This document shows positions 50,106-62,706 of a stretch of DNA of 64,000 nt, one piece after another; positions within the stretch are counted from its first letter, which is position 1; each line of letters opens with the position of its first letter. The position numbers and the translations under genes were made by a program. The notes beneath the pieces were generated by a model, which had not been told where the DNA came from, ran no database searches, and was given only the letters and a program-made list of their open reading frames with translations. Source of the DNA: Diploptera punctata (taxonomy: Eukaryota > Arthropoda > Insecta > Blattodea > Blaberidae); contig JASPKZ010007303.1 of assembly GCA_030220185.1 (NCBI GenBank), forward strand, positions 1,258,501-1,322,500, given 5' to 3'.

Positions 50106-50477
50106 AGAAATTGTAGATATAAATCAGATTTGAAATGGTAGCTGTAAAATATGATGACGTCTCCTATCCGTACGGAATACAGAATAACTTAAATTGATAG
50201 AATTTACGAGCAATACCTGCAACTTGAATCTATGAGAAGTAGAATCAAACTGAGAAAACAAATATCAGTCCGAGTAACTTGAAGGTAGCATCTTCAAATA
50301 CGAAAAGCTCAGTCGATTTTAAAATCCCGACCGCACTGAAAATTACACTATAATTAAATTAAAGATCACATTCAATAGAACTTCAAGTCAAAATACGACC
50401 ATTGTCAGATAAATCGACAACAATACCGTATAAAAATATGAAACTGAAATAAATATATTTGTAAAGTTATTGATTTT
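50106..50477. other. No recognisable feature
   Basis: AT-rich. Nothing supported. Confidence 0.4.
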
Positions 50478-51523
50478 CATAAGTAATACCTCGAGTGATT
50501 TCCAATTTATGTAGGGAATTTGGAAATCAAGAGTTGCATTTGTTAGGACTATTTAACGAATAAAATTAAGCTCTTTAACCACAAATCATTATTTAAATAT
50601 CCGTCCATAGTAATTCTGCCCGAAGGCAGATCCTTCACTGAAATCATAGCATTTTCATGCTATGCTTGCAGCTTTACTAGGGAATTGTAGGTGTGGCAGC
50701 TTCCCGTTGCTTTCCACACCGGTGAAGGATGATGATGATAATGATAAGGATGATGATGATGATGGAGGCCATATGATTTCGGGGACCGTTTGGGCCTTAA
50801 AGTTTTCCTGACATTTGTCTTACAGGCGAGGAAAAACCCCGATAAAAATCTCACCCAGAAAAACTGCCCCGACCGGAGATCGAACCCGGGCCCGCTGCGT
50901 GACAAGGCAACACGCTACCTCGAGACCACAGCGGTGGACTTTTTAAATATAGTTATTTTAAAATATTTATATATTTAATGTAAATGGCGATGCTTGAAAA
51001 CAAATGAGAAACGTTTGTTATGTTTCACTTGTTCATCACTGCAACCAGATCATATTATTTATTTCCAAAGGATCGCAATATTGTAAGAATGCACCCTAGT
51101 GGAGAAAAAATGAAACACATCAAACTGTACATTAATTAATTTCTGAAGTCCTATGGTATAAATATGTTAATTATATTTTTCTGGAACGTTATTACCTGGT
51201 AAAAAAAATAGTTTAAGAATGTGCAAACAGTGATTCCTTTTCTTTTGTGGTATAATCAATTGCTACAAATGTTTTTATATTATCTCCCGCAACCACGATC
51301 TGGTTATATTCGTGCACTATATATACAATCTGGTAGCCACAAGTAGTCACTGGAAAATAATGCTATTACCTATTCAGAATGTTAAAAAGGAGAAGCTTGA
51401 TTTTAAAGTGATAAAATTAAACTGATAAATCGAGGTGAAAAACGACTGTGATTGGTTATAAATAAAAACATATTGAAAAGTGATTGGCCATTGACTCCCA
51501 TTTGGGACATGGGTTAGATAATC
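50478..51523 (+). mobile_element. Repeat B copy 3, split by SINE A
   Basis: CATAAGTAATACCTCGAG to GGTTAGATAATC. It joins at 50600/50942 once the SINE is removed. The inner terminal hairpin is absent. Confidence 0.75.
50601..50941 (-). mobile_element. SINE A in repeat B
   Basis: Flanked by tttaaatat (50592-50600, 50942-50950). Head CCGCTGTGGTCTCGAGGTAG, box B GGGTTCGATCTCCGG, GTGAGATTTTTATCGGGG, a CATCATCATC stretch, end CTGCCTTCGGGCAGAATTAC. Confidence 0.85.
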
Positions 51524-51568
51524 ATTAATAATTTTGATTGTTCTCACCTCCAGCAATATTAGTGTGTT

Positions 51569-52194
51569 CATAAGTAATGCCATGAGTGATTTCCAAATTA
51601 TCGATAAATTCACGACTCACGAAGTGAGGAGTGAATTTATCTAGAGAAGTTAGAAATCAAGAGTGGCATTTGTTGGGACTATTTATCGAATAAAATTAAG
51701 CTGTTTACTCACAAATAATTGTTTAACTATAGTTATTTTAAAATATTTATATATTTAATGTAAACGGCGATGTTTGAAAACAAATCAGAAATGTCAGGTT
51801 ATGTTCATTCACTGCAACTAGATCATATTGTTTATTGCCAAATAAGATCGCAATATTGTAAGAGTGCACCCAAGTGGAGAAATAATGAAACACTTCAAAC
51901 TATGTATCATAATCAACATTACGGGTTATTCATTTATTTTTTTAGTAAACAACTCAGTAAAATCAAGAAATCTTTTAATTATTTGCTATATTCAATGTAT
52001 TTGTTGGAGAAAAATAATGTTATGTCCTGTTCAGAACAATAAAAAGGAGGAGCTTTCTTTATCACAAAGGCAGGAGCGGATAAAGAGAAATCGATAAAGA
52101 GCGAGGTGAAACACAACTGACATTGGTTGTAAAACAACATTCATTGAAACGTGATTGGTCATTGACTAGCATTTGTGGCGTGAGTTAAATAGTC
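51569..52194 (+). mobile_element. Repeat B copy 4
   Basis: It has the complete terminal foldback: ATAAATTCACGACTCAC-GAA-GTGAGGAGTGAATTTAT (inner hairpin 51603-51641) inside outer arms AATGCCATGAGTGATTTCC and GAAATCAAGAGTGGCATT. The middle is deleted compared with copy 2. Confidence 0.75.
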
Positions 52195-52254
52195 ACATTA
52201 AATATTAGGAAACTACGAACAGTATTACATTTCACTAGTGAATACGAAGTAGAC

Positions 52255-52640
52255 AAAATAACTAACTAACTGACTATCGAACCTGTAGGTTTATGGGCGC
52301 GGACAAAGCTCTCCATACATCCCTATCCCGAACTAATGTTTTGCAATCATTCCTGTATGATCTACTTCCCTCAAATCATGGATAATGTTACTGTCCCACC
52401 TCATTCTTGGTCTACAAACTGGGCGTTTCCCTCTGGTTTTCCTACGAGAAGCTTCCATACACATCTTTCATCCCCCATACGTGCTACATGCCCTTCCCAT
52501 CGCAGTCTATGAGACTTAGCTGTTCTTATTATATCTGGTTTCCTACACATATGTAGCTCACTATTATGTAGTTTTCTCCATTCATATGTCTGTTTATCTC
52601 TTTTTGACTGAAAATTTTTCCTAAGAACTTTATTCTCAAA
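52255..52640 (-). pseudogene. RTE-A LINE 3' fragment
   Basis: TAACTAACTAACTGAC tail relic, then back through PEGN, ARMGDERCVWKLLVGK, SHRLRWEGHV and FENKVLRKNFQSKRDKQT, where an (AAT)n array begins. Confidence 0.75.
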
Positions 52641-52644
52641 ACAA

Positions 52645-52721
<77 letters not shown>

Positions 52722-52735
52722 TAATAACGATAATC
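52645..52735. repeat. (AAT)n microsatellite
   Basis: About 25 AAT units; source of a false poly-Leu ORF on the minus strand. Confidence 0.95.
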
Positions 52736-52744
52736 TATCTACAA

Positions 52745-53130
52745 TGGCATAGCCCAATGTTGAGCCATAGGCTCTCCTTTATTAGGAGTTAATAGACCAA
52801 GTTAATCTAGTTACGCTTATTTTCCTAAAGATGTCATGAATTGTTAGCGGTCAATATACCGACCCATTGAGACATCTAGTAGATCACTAACGTATTACTA
52901 TGATGAAGAAGATCGAACATTTTGTTTGAAGGCCTCGTAATTCAGGCTTAAGTATGTTTTACGAGCCTGAAAAATTTCAGACTCGGAATCCACCGCTTAA
53001 AGTCCCTTCCGGAGAACTTTTCCTTAGATTTTTCCATCGTAGAAAATCCATGGACCCTGGCTGGGTTTGAACCCTCGACTCATGGGACCAAAGGCAAGAG
53101 ACATAACCTCTAGTCCACTGTCACTAAGAG
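52745..53130 (-). mobile_element. SINE C (tRNA-derived)
   Basis: Head GACAGTGGACTAGAGGTTAT (box A) with CGAGGGTTCAAACCC (box B), then CAGGCTCGTAAAACATAC and the SINE C body. Older and more diverged than the 33.5-kb copy. Confidence 0.7.
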
Positions 53131-53172
53131 TAACTAAAAACAAATAAATAGCGAATATTATATATTGAATGT

Positions 53173-53813
<641 letters not shown>

Positions 53814-53827
53814 TTCAATTTTTGACA

Positions 53828-53959
53828 TTTGCAATGCAAGTTTAATATGACATGATAAGAAAAATAAATGCCTGAACAGGATTTAAACCCGGACCTCTGG
53901 GTTGGTACCCCAGCGTGCTATCCATTACACCACCAATCAAACCCAATTCAAACACTCAT

Positions 53960-53995
<36 letters not shown>

Positions 53996-54290
53996 CATCC
54001 ATAGCAATTATGCCCGAAGGCAGATCTTTCACTGCAGTCATAGCATTTTGATGCTATACTTTGCAGCTCTACTAGGGAATTATAGGTTAGGTAGCTTCCC
54101 GTTGCTTTCCACACCTTATATATATATATATATATATATAAAAAGAAAGATAAGTGCTTGAATTGGATTTGCCTGGTGGTGTAATGGATAGCATGCTGGG
54201 GTGTATATATATATATATATATATATATGACATAAGACAAATAAACGCCTGAACGGGATTGGAACACGTTGAATATATATATATTTTTTT
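53828..54290. mobile_element. Inverted pair of tRNA-like units with SINE A fragment inside
   Basis: Left unit 53868-53950 (minus) and right unit about 54165-54200 (plus, cut by a TA run, with a further piece near 54247) match the 40.5-kb pair. The left outer flank (TTGCAATGCAAGTTTAATAT) is the inverse of the right outer flank there. 53990-54118 is a headless SINE A piece (minus). Confidence 0.6.
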
Positions 54291-54933
54291 TTTTCTTCTT
54301 TCATCGTCATTTTTTGGTGTCTAGTAAGTGGGATGGATGAATATTTAAAGAAAAATATCAGCATACTCATGGTACAACCTCAATACATACATTACTTCGG
54401 AATTCTCAAGAATAATTTTAACGGTAGTTGTTACAATGCATTAACATATTTTCTGTATGAAAATCCTTTTAACTGAATATATATTTATTCCTGTGCATGG
54501 AAAGTCTAAACATTTTAAGTATTTGATACATAACTTGCAACGTTTCAAAGCAGAAATCATATATCTTTTCAATTTCAATGTCGCTAGAAAAGCCAAGAAT
54601 CATTTTCTTGTTCATTGCTCTTAGCAATGCACGAAGTTTCCACAACACTTACTTGCTAACTTCACTCACGCTGATGTGAGAATCGCTCTGCTGACATGTT
54701 TCGAGATCAGCCTATTTCGCACTGTATTTTCCACTGAATTTACTTCATTAAAAATTCACTCACAATCAGGATATCGGTAATATGACGGGACTGTCAGGCA
54801 AATGATGCTACAGATTGCATTTCAGATCTGATCTTCTATAATACCTTTTCATATTTTCGTTTTGCAGGGAATAAATTCTATATTATACAGTACTAGCTAA
54901 TAAATTGATTCATCTAACTTACGAAATATATAT
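54291..54933. other. No recognisable feature
   Basis: Single-copy-looking AT-rich sequence. I found no supported exon or repeat. Confidence 0.4.
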
Positions 54934-56142
54934 ATGAGCTAATACCCGGCGTGCGCTGCTACGCCTAAATAAATGAAATGTGTTTTTATGTTTAGTTGAA
55001 TAAGTAAAAAGAAAAATAACACTGAACAACAAAAAATAAACTTTTTTTTTCTCTGAAAGAAAAATGTGATTCTGATAGTATTTTTTCTCCTCAATTCAAA
55101 TATGATATCGGTTATTCTCCATCATGCAAGGTTTCCGAGAGACATGCATTTATAATTTCAAACACTTTAATATTTTCTACATTCGTAACTACACAATATT
55201 CGAACATTCGGTCTCACCTAGAAAGTAAGAAATGACGATTTTCTGCTACATTTCGCCTGTGGAGCATCCCTCTTGATGGTCCAACAATAATCGGCCAGTA
55301 TATTAGGATTCCATTTGCCTTGGTATCTCTTTTTCATAGCTGAAATCTCCTGATGAAAGTGTTCCCCGTGCTCATCGCTCACTGCGCCAAGATAATAAAT
55401 GGACGAAAAAACGTTTATTAAAAAAATAATTATTAAAATCTCTTAATTGAAATTGAAATAAAAAACTGTGGGTGATGGAGAAATTGCGAATACATATTTG
55501 AAAACACGATAACAAACTGCATTAAGTACAACTATTGGTACTCATGAGACAAAAATCATGTTGACCAGTGTAATTATACATTTATATTGTAATTAGTTTT
55601 AGATACCCCATGCTGATTACCCGGCGTTGCCCGGGTATCCACTTATTCCGAATTTCGTGGCATAAATGAGCGGAAAGACAAAAATGGCCATTCAGAGTTA
55701 TCCTTAAAAAATACCCGCCGTGCGCTGCTATGTTTGCTCGGGAACTAGTCATCCCGATCTTCTTGGCATCAATAAGCTGCAAGATGAAAATTATTAATAT
55801 GAGTATCAATAAAAGATAGACATATGCTGTCCCGGACGTTTTTGTAGATTTTTCGAGATATTCATTTCTGTGTACATTAATTTGGTGTATATGTTATGGT
55901 TTAGGCAGCGTAAGCCATTTAAGCATCCAAAAAGTTCCGAAAACACATTTTTCACCACAAAGGGTAATTTTTAAGAGTGATGGGGTTGATTATTACAACT
56001 CTCTTATAGCCTGAAACCTTCCCGGAAAACTCCTGAACATTTTTCAAAAAGTCCCATTACAATCGGATGAATTACGTAGTAATGCATTAAGGACAAACAG
56101 ACAGGCAGAAAGACAGACATACATTCGTTTATATATATATAT
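54934..56142 (+). mobile_element. Repeat E copy 3, split by repeat F
   Basis: GCTAATACCCGGCGTGCGCT at the start and ACAGACATACATTCGTTTAT at the end. It has the single-copy form of regions that are tandemly expanded in copy 2, and carries GTAAGCCATTTAAGCATCC without the minisatellite. Confidence 0.65.
55018..55573. mobile_element. Repeat F copy 3
   Basis: AACACTGAACAAC to GACCAGTGTAAT inside repeat E. The minus strand keeps the remnant EHGEHFHQEISAMKKRYQGK, LADYCWTIKRDAPQA and RKSSFLTF in one frame between about 55220 and 55390. Confidence 0.65.
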
Positions 56143-56653
56143 TGTTACGTGTTGCTCATAGCGACGTTTGAATTGCGCGGATGAGTCGCCCCTAGCGAAT
56201 TAGTGACCCGCAGAGCCGCTTGAATTGTCTGGAATGTGTTGCCAGACATTTCTATCGGTATCTCCCTTCCCCTTGGAGAATGATCGGAAGCCAGACGTTT
56301 CTGGGCTTCGATGTTACTCGAATCTGTTACTAGAGCTTTCCTCCCGCTTATATAAAAGAGCGGAGGAGAAGGCCGGTCAATCAGTGTTGCGAGAGTCTTG
56401 TGTTGGACAGCGAGAGGTTAAATGTTAGAGAACTGTGAGGATGGACTGTGTCTGCTACTGTGTTATAAGTGATTATCTGATAAACTGTCAAACAAAAATA
56501 GTTGTAAGAAACAAAATAGTTTAAAATTGTGATCGAAGATTTAGAGATAATTGTGAGAAGAAAATAAAGTGAAAAGAAAAATATTACATAACAACTGTGC
56601 ATTTATTTAAGTCGAAATAAGCACAAAGGAAAAACCCTGTGCCATGCGGGACA
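56143..56653 (+). mobile_element. Solo LTR-like block
   Basis: TGTTACG start and GGGACA end, with ATAT on both sides. Internal TATATAAAAG (about 56350) is followed by CAATCAGTGTTGCGAGAG and later AAAATAAAGTG, in the order promoter then polyadenylation signal. GC is higher than the surroundings. Length fits a Gypsy-type LTR. No internal retrotransposon genes nearby. Confidence 0.5.
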
Positions 56654-56660
56654 ATATATA

Positions 56661-56957
56661 TGCCCACCGCTGTGGTCTCAAGGTAGCGTGCTGCCTTATC
56701 ACGTAGCGGGCCGAGGTTTGATCCCCGGTCGGGGCAGTTTTTCTGGTGAGGTTTTTATCGGGGTTTTTCCTCACCTTTAAGACAAATGTCAGGAAAACTT
56801 TAAGGTCCAAACGGTCCCGGAAATCATATGGCCATCATCATCATCATCCTTCATCGGCGTGGAGAGCACCTACAATTCCCTAGTAAAGCCGCAACGACAG
56901 CATGAAAATGTCATGATTGCAGTGAAGGACCTGCCTTCGGGCAGAATTACTATGGAT

Positions 56958-56962
<5 letters not shown>
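56661..56962 (+). mobile_element. SINE A
   Basis: Head CCCACCGCTGTGGTCTCAAG, box B GAGGTTTGATCCCCGG, body CGGGGTTTTTCCTCACC, CATCATCATC stretch, end CTGCCTTCGGGCAGAATTAC. Confidence 0.85.
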
Positions 56963-56990
<28 letters not shown>

Positions 56991-56992
<2 letters not shown>

Positions 56993-57582
56993 ACAGATAT
57001 ATGACAAATATTAAACTTAAAATAATTCTGAATCACAAAGATATTTTCGAATGTGGCCGCGTAGCGATAGTCCTCTCGTTCTCTTGACGTAAATAATCCA
57101 CACAGGTGTCGTATAATATTTCACTATAACTTTATTTCATTGTACACACTATTAGTAACAATGTGCTCACAATTTTCAGTAAATCATGATTAAAAATGTA
57201 TTTATTTCACAATTATTTTACATTCTCTGATGAGTCTGCTCACTACAATTTGTTCTCTCTCCACTCACTTATCGCTATCAAAAACAAGACTGACCCTCTC
57301 CCTACCTTCGCCACAGATATATAGGGCAGGGGATGGAAACTTCTAGGCCCACGTTCGAGACACATCCGAATGGAACCTTCTGGCTATCGATCTTTCCCGA
57401 AAGGGGAAGTAGATATTCGTAGAAATCTCTGGAATGAGAGCCTAGACATTTTAATGATCTGCGCGGGTTTTGATTCGCGAGTTGGCGACTCGCAGATCTA
57501 TTTGTACCAATGCGAGACCACTATTCTCGCCTTCGCCCGCGAAATTCAAACGTCATTACTATGACGTTTCACAGTATAACAG
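56991..57582 (-). mobile_element. LTR-like block (minus)
   Basis: On the minus strand it runs from TGTTATACTGTG to ATATCTGTCA, with CCCTATATATCTG as TATA-like box and GAAATAAAGTT as polyadenylation-like signal. No flanking duplication was seen, so it may be partial. Confidence 0.4.
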
Positions 57583-57734
57583 GAGGATGAAATGTTGGAT
57601 ACGATACTCAGTATACATTCATATATTTTAAAATTTTTAATTATTAATTATTTATCTTATTTTAATTTATTTAAAAAACACACAAAAAGAATAAATAAAA
57701 ATATACACACATTAAAAACAAATAAATTAATAAT

Positions 57735-58420
57735 CCTCCTTCTTCTACTACAAGGTTTAGGTTATGCAGCCTGTTCCGGCGAAGTTAAAAGTGGAGTCCA
57801 TCTTCTACGTGGTCGGCCAACATCTCTTGTTCCTCTGGGATTATACAGGAAGGTTCTTTTGGGTATTCTTTCGTTGTTCATTCTCATTAAGTGTTCTGTC
57901 CATTTCTTATTATTTTCGCTGATTTTATCTTCAATTTTATATATATTTAATTCTTCTCGTATAGTTTCATTCCTTATTCTATCCGCTCTTGTGCATCCTT
58001 TCACATTACGTAAAAATAGCATTTCCGCAGTCTGTATCCTGCTTTTATCCCTTGATTTCATCATCCAATTTTCACTTCCATACAACAACAAAAGAACAGC
58101 CATTGTTTTATATAATTTAAGCTTCGTATCTTTCCTTGTTTTCCGACTACAGGTTCTTTTTTATGGTTCCACAAATAGCCTGAAATTTATTTACTTTATT
58201 TTCTATATCTTTATTTTCTCTATAAGTTATATCACATCCTAAATATTGGAAATGTGATACTTGTTCTATTATTTTGTTATCCAGTACAATTTTTGATCCA
58301 ATTCCATATTTACCAATAAATGCCTTTACGTTTGACTTAAATAAATTAATAATTTTATCTTAAATGACTAATTTCAACTTTATATTTATTAACTGTCAGA
58401 TTTAGCAATTTTTTATCCTT
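57735..58420 (-). pseudogene. RTE-D LINE 3' half
   Basis: Frame 58103-57762 reads LLLLYGSENWMMKSRDKSRI, AEMLFLRNVKGCTRADRIRN, KWTEHLMRMNNERIPK and DVGRPRRRWTPLL. Upstream frames give KIVLDNKIIEQVSHFQYLGC. Frameshifts separate them. Confidence 0.75.
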
Positions 58421-58489
58421 TCGAAACGGCACTGAGTGTGTGATTATTTCTCCACACAATAATTGTTAATTTTTGAACTACTGGAGAGA

Positions 58490-59200
58490 AAGGGAAAACC
58501 TCTAATGGATGGAATTTTCAAACTTATATCAACCAGCTTACTCGTGTGAGACTTTTGAGGAAGATCGTTTTACATGGTGGGTTAATTTCAACATGTTTGT
58601 GGAAAAATCAGACGAAAACTGAGGAACAAAGTAAGAAAGGATACGCAGCTAAGATTTTACTCAACGATGACACTACCAATGGTGATGTATGGAAGTGAGA
58701 CTTGGGTCCTGAAGGAAAAAGAAAAAAAGTAAATTCCAGGCAGCGGAATGAGCTTCCTTCGGGCTGTGAAAGGTTGTACAAGACAAGAACGTATTAGAAA
58801 TGAGAATATTAGAGGGAACTAAAAGTACAACTACTTATTCAATAAATAGAAGAATACAGAAGCAATTGGATAGAACATCTACAATAGGATACCAAAGATG
58901 GGACTGATGTATAATCCTGGAGGACAAAGATCCTCTCTACGGCTTCTTTACCTAATAGATGAAATTAATAGACCAGCAGTTACATTAAAAACTATTGGTC
59001 ATCAATGGTATTGAAGTTATGAATATTCAGATTTTATAAAAGTAGAGTTTGATTCATATAATTCCACAAAATGAAAGAGAAATAAGAAATTTTCGTTTAT
59101 TAGATGTAGACAATCGTGCTGGAAGACCAAGAAAGCGCTGAGCTGACCAGATGTGAGATCGGAATAGGCAAAGACTTAATCCGTGAAGCATGATGATGAT
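58490..59200 (+). pseudogene. RTE-D-like LINE 3' half (degenerate)
   Basis: TQLRFYSTMTLPMVMYGSET then WVLKEKEKK, SFLRAVKGCTRQERIRNENI, and a GRPRKR end before an ATGATGATGAT tail at 59190. Several stops. Confidence 0.65.
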
Positions 59201-59581
59201 GATATCAAGCCGCGGTCAAGGAATAGGTATGCTATTTCTACTATAGGGCCAACTATCAAATTAGGTTAGAGCATTTTTGCATTCCATAATAGGGATATTT
59301 TCATTCATAGTTTTCTACCCACAACATTTTTTTTACTATGAACGCTGCATTTTCCATAATCATGCCAGTTTGTAGTTTTTTAATTAAATTCAGTACAAGA
59401 AAATCCTTTTTTTACCTTAAGGTATACAAGGGTTATAACTCTGTAACATTATGAAGTAAATTAACATAAAATACTGTAGTAGAACAAAATAGAATTACAT
59501 GTTACAGTTTGTAGTTTAACCAAGGACGTGCACAAAGTAAGTAGCAATCCGTTGTTTTTTTGCATATAATTTTCTATTTAT
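59201..59581. other. No recognisable feature
   Basis: AT-rich. Nothing supported. Confidence 0.4.
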
Positions 59582-60250
59582 CATAAGTAATGCCACGAGT
59601 GATTTCCAAATTATCGATAAATTCACGACTCACGAAGTGGCATTTATTAGGACTATTTAACGAATAAAATTAAGCTGTTTTCTCACAAATCATTATTTAA
59701 ATGTAGTTATTTTAAAATATTAATATATTTAATGTAAACGGCGATGTTTGAAAACAAATGAGAAACGATAGGTACGCTTCATCTGCTTCTTTTGTTTATT
59801 GTAAGAATGCTCTCTAGTGGAGAAAAAAATGAAACACATCAAACTGTATATTAATTCATTTCTGATGTCGTATGATGTAAATATGACAATTATATTTTTC
59901 TGGATTATTACCTGGGAAAAAATACATTTAAGAAAGTGCAAACAGTGGTTTCTTTTTATTTTGGTATAATAAATTGCTACAAATGTTTTTATATTAACTC
60001 CTGCAAGCGCTATGTGTTGACATCTATGCACTATATATATACAATCTGTAGCTGTATTTCTTAGAGGCTCAGTCACAGCAAAATAATGGTCAGACGTGTT
60101 CAGAATATTAAAAAAGAGGAGCCTTCTTTAATATGGTAATTATAACACTGATAAATATTTCGTGAAACACGACTCTGATTGGTTGTAAAACAGAAATCAT
60201 TGAAACGTTATTGGTCATTGACTCCCATTTGGGGCATGAGTTAAATAGTC
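59582..60250 (+). mobile_element. Repeat B copy 5
   Basis: CATAAGTAATGCCACGAG to GTTAAATAGTC. The terminal foldback has lost its second half (CACGAAGTG runs directly into GCATTTATT), a deletion that ends inside the hairpin. Confidence 0.75.
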
Positions 60251-60516
60251 ATTTTAAATAACCCAAGGGTTCCAAGTGGAGGTGATGAGATTACATTTGC
60301 CTGGATGGAGTCCGTCGCCGAAATTTACCACGGTAATTAATTTTGTTAAAATTCTTTTACTCAATTACAGTCCAAGAAATCCCAATAATAGGAATACAGT
60401 GAATGGTATAGTCAGTTAAGTTATATACGCGAAATATTATCATTATGGCATGTTTAGTATCACATGGGAGTGTGTTTATTAAACAAAAACAAATGAGCAT
60501 AACATTCTTGGAAAAT

Positions 60517-60860
60517 CCATCCATAGTAATTCTGCCCGAAGGCAGGTCCTTCACTGCAATCATAGCATTTTCATGTTATGCTCGCAGCTTTACTAGGGAA
60601 TTGTGTAGGTGTGGTAGCTTCCCGTTGCTTTCCACACCGGTGAAGGATGATGATGATAATGGTAAGGATGATAATGATAAGGATGATGGCCATATGATTT
60701 CGGGGACCGTTTGGGCCTTAAAGTTTTCCTGACATTTGTCTTACAGGTGAGGAAAAACCCCGATAAAAACCTCACCCAGAAAAACTGCCCCGACCGTGGA
60801 TCGAACCCGGGCCCGCTGCGTGACAAGGCAGCACGCTACCTCGAGACCACAGCGGTGGAC
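60517..60860 (-). mobile_element. SINE A, well preserved
   Basis: Flanked by tcttggaaaat (60506-60516, 60861-60871). Head GTCCACCGCTGTGGTCTCGA, box B GGGTTCGATCCACGG, body GAGGTTTTTATCGGGG, CATCATTATCATCC, end TTCGGGCAGAATTACTATGG. Confidence 0.9.
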
Positions 60861-60871
60861 TCTTGGAAAAT

Positions 60872-61181
60872 AAACGGAAAATTTGTTGAGAATACAGGAT
60901 TTTTCACATCTAGAAAATAGCATTATTCTTAAGAGGCAATTCTTGATAGTAAATGTGTTCTTTTATGTGCGATTGATTTAATAGTTAATTCATTTCATCA
61001 TTTAGTTAAATATTTTCACCTACAAGCTTTCCTAGAAGGTAGAGGCCCGATTTATTTAAAAAACTATTATGGAACATATAATTACCATTCATATTTAATA
61101 ACGTTAGGGGGTGAATTCAGTTACGGGAACAGCGGCTAGCCATTGAATCATCGTCTATCAACGAAACTTGGAGATAATTAT
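60872..61181. other. No recognisable feature
   Basis: AT-rich. Nothing supported. Confidence 0.4.
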
Positions 61182-61193
61182 ATTTCCATGTTC

Positions 61194-61484
61194 AACTTTT
61201 ATAAGATTCATGATGTGTTCCGTTGAGGTATTATTCAAAATTAATATAAAATTATGGAATATTCACCTGAAAGGTCCGTCTCCTCAACTTAATTAATCAT
61301 TTACTGTAGCGCTTTCGGGACTTGTCCCATCATCGGCACAAGTCCCGAAAGCGCTACAGTAAATGATTAATTAAGTTGAGGAGACGGACCTTTCATCGGC
61401 ACAAGTCCCGAAAGCGCTACAGTAAATGATTAATTAAGTTGAGGAGACGGACCTTTCAGGTGAATATTCCATAATTTTATATTA
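61194..61484. mobile_element. Miniature foldback PLE with tandem terminal unit
   Basis: Flanked by atttccatgttc (61182-61193, 61485-61496). It belongs to the same family as the 15852-16443 PLE (AACTTTTATAAGATTCATGA, GGAATATTCACCTGAAAGGT). The terminal unit CATCGGCACAAGTCCCGAAA... occurs twice in direct orientation (from 61331 and from 61396) and once inverted before them. Confidence 0.75.
61311..61334 (-). ncRNA. Hammerhead-like core
   Basis: The minus strand reads GATGAT, then stem GGGAC-AA-GTCCC, then GAAAGC, preceded by CC. This is one base from the conserved CUGAUGA box, with stem II and GAAA in place. Flanking stems were not verified. Confidence 0.45.
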
Positions 61485-61496
61485 ATTTCCATGTTC

Positions 61497-61854
61497 GTCA
61501 CTCAGTCTCCGGTGTCAAGTGGCAACAGAGTTCCCATAAGAATAATACTATTTTCTAGGTATGAAAAACCCTATTGTATTCATTTTATGATTATAGGCTG
61601 TAGTTGATCGCACATTCATTAAACAAAGTGTGTATGTGTGTGTGGGTGTGCCATTTTTCAGAGATACCCACCGCTCTCTTCGTTCTTTGGGTTCCAGGCT
61701 ATTCCGTTTATTATGGTCTATTTTTAGTTTTGTGTACCATTCAGTAGACTAATTTCCATACATTTATCTGTAAATTGTTTGTTATTTTTATGAGATTTAA
61801 ACATTTTATACATTTTTATTTTAGTGAATATATTTATTTTTCTTCTTCTTAATC
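61497..61854. other. No recognisable feature
   Basis: It contains a short GTGTGTATGTGTGTGTGGG run near 61630. No coding frame supported. Confidence 0.4.
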
Positions 61855-62706
61855 ATAATTTGTAGGATTTTCATCCTGTTTATTTCCAAAATCACTCCTC
61901 GGAGGAAGACGTATTGGATGTGCATGCACTGTCTATCCATCTCTTGGCTGGTCTTCCTCTTGTTTTTCTCCCGTCCATTGGTCTATCTTCTTTAGCTCTT
62001 TTTGCAAGTCGGTTGTCTTCCATTCTTTCTATATGACTCTTCCAATATTTCCGTCTATCTACAATACATTTGGTTATGTCTTGAATATGACATTTGTCCC
62101 TAATTTCTGTGCTGTGTTTTATGAAATAATGTTTTCCCCTGATTTGTTCTTAAAATCTGAATTTCACATGTGCTTATTATTTGTTTAGTTTTTGTTGTAT
62201 CAGCCATAGTTTCTTCTCCATATGCGAAAATTGGTCGAACTATACGGGTTTTGCGTTCTATTGACATATGTTTGTTGCGCCAAATTAAATCTTTCATGTA
62301 TCCTGATATTTGTGTATCTTTAACAGGGTGTTTATTTACTTCTTTTATTAAATTTTTAGCGTTTGTTATTAATGCACGTAAATAATTAAATTCTGATATT
62401 TGTTCTATATTTTTTCTTTCCATTTCTAATTTGCATCTTACTTGTTCTTTTGATATTTCAAGCATTTTGTCTGATTCGTATTAATTTACATATTGTATTT
62501 TTTTGGCATTTATATTAAATTTATGTAAAGATCTTTGTAAATTATCTTTAGATTCTGAAAGGAGAACATCATCTGCGTAATATATCAAGGAAATCTAGTG
62601 TTTTCCATTTTATAACCCAAACGTGATGGTATGTTTTCAATAATTTTATCCATTATAATATTAAATAAAAATGGACTTAAAGAGTCGCCTTGCCTGATGA
62701 ATATAT
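61855..62706 (-). pseudogene. RTE-H LINE 3' half
   Basis: The minus strand from 62706: RQGDSLSPFLFNIIMDKII, a YYADDV block near 62585, then frame 62465-62100 (EQISEFNYLRALITN, RIVRPIFAYGEE), HIERMEDNRLAKRAKEDRPM, KTRGRPAKRWIDSA, and an (AAG)n tail. The order matches RT motifs 3-5 and the RTE C-terminus. Its upstream edge is occupied by a SINE A insertion. Confidence 0.75.

Noticed and set aside
56225..56428. 67-codon ORF as a host peptide gene
   Set aside because: It lies wholly inside the LTR-like block across its promoter region, with no supporting motif.
57592..58242. 216-codon hydrophobic plus-strand ORF
   Set aside because: It is antisense to RTE-D, whose minus-strand frame has recognisable conserved blocks.
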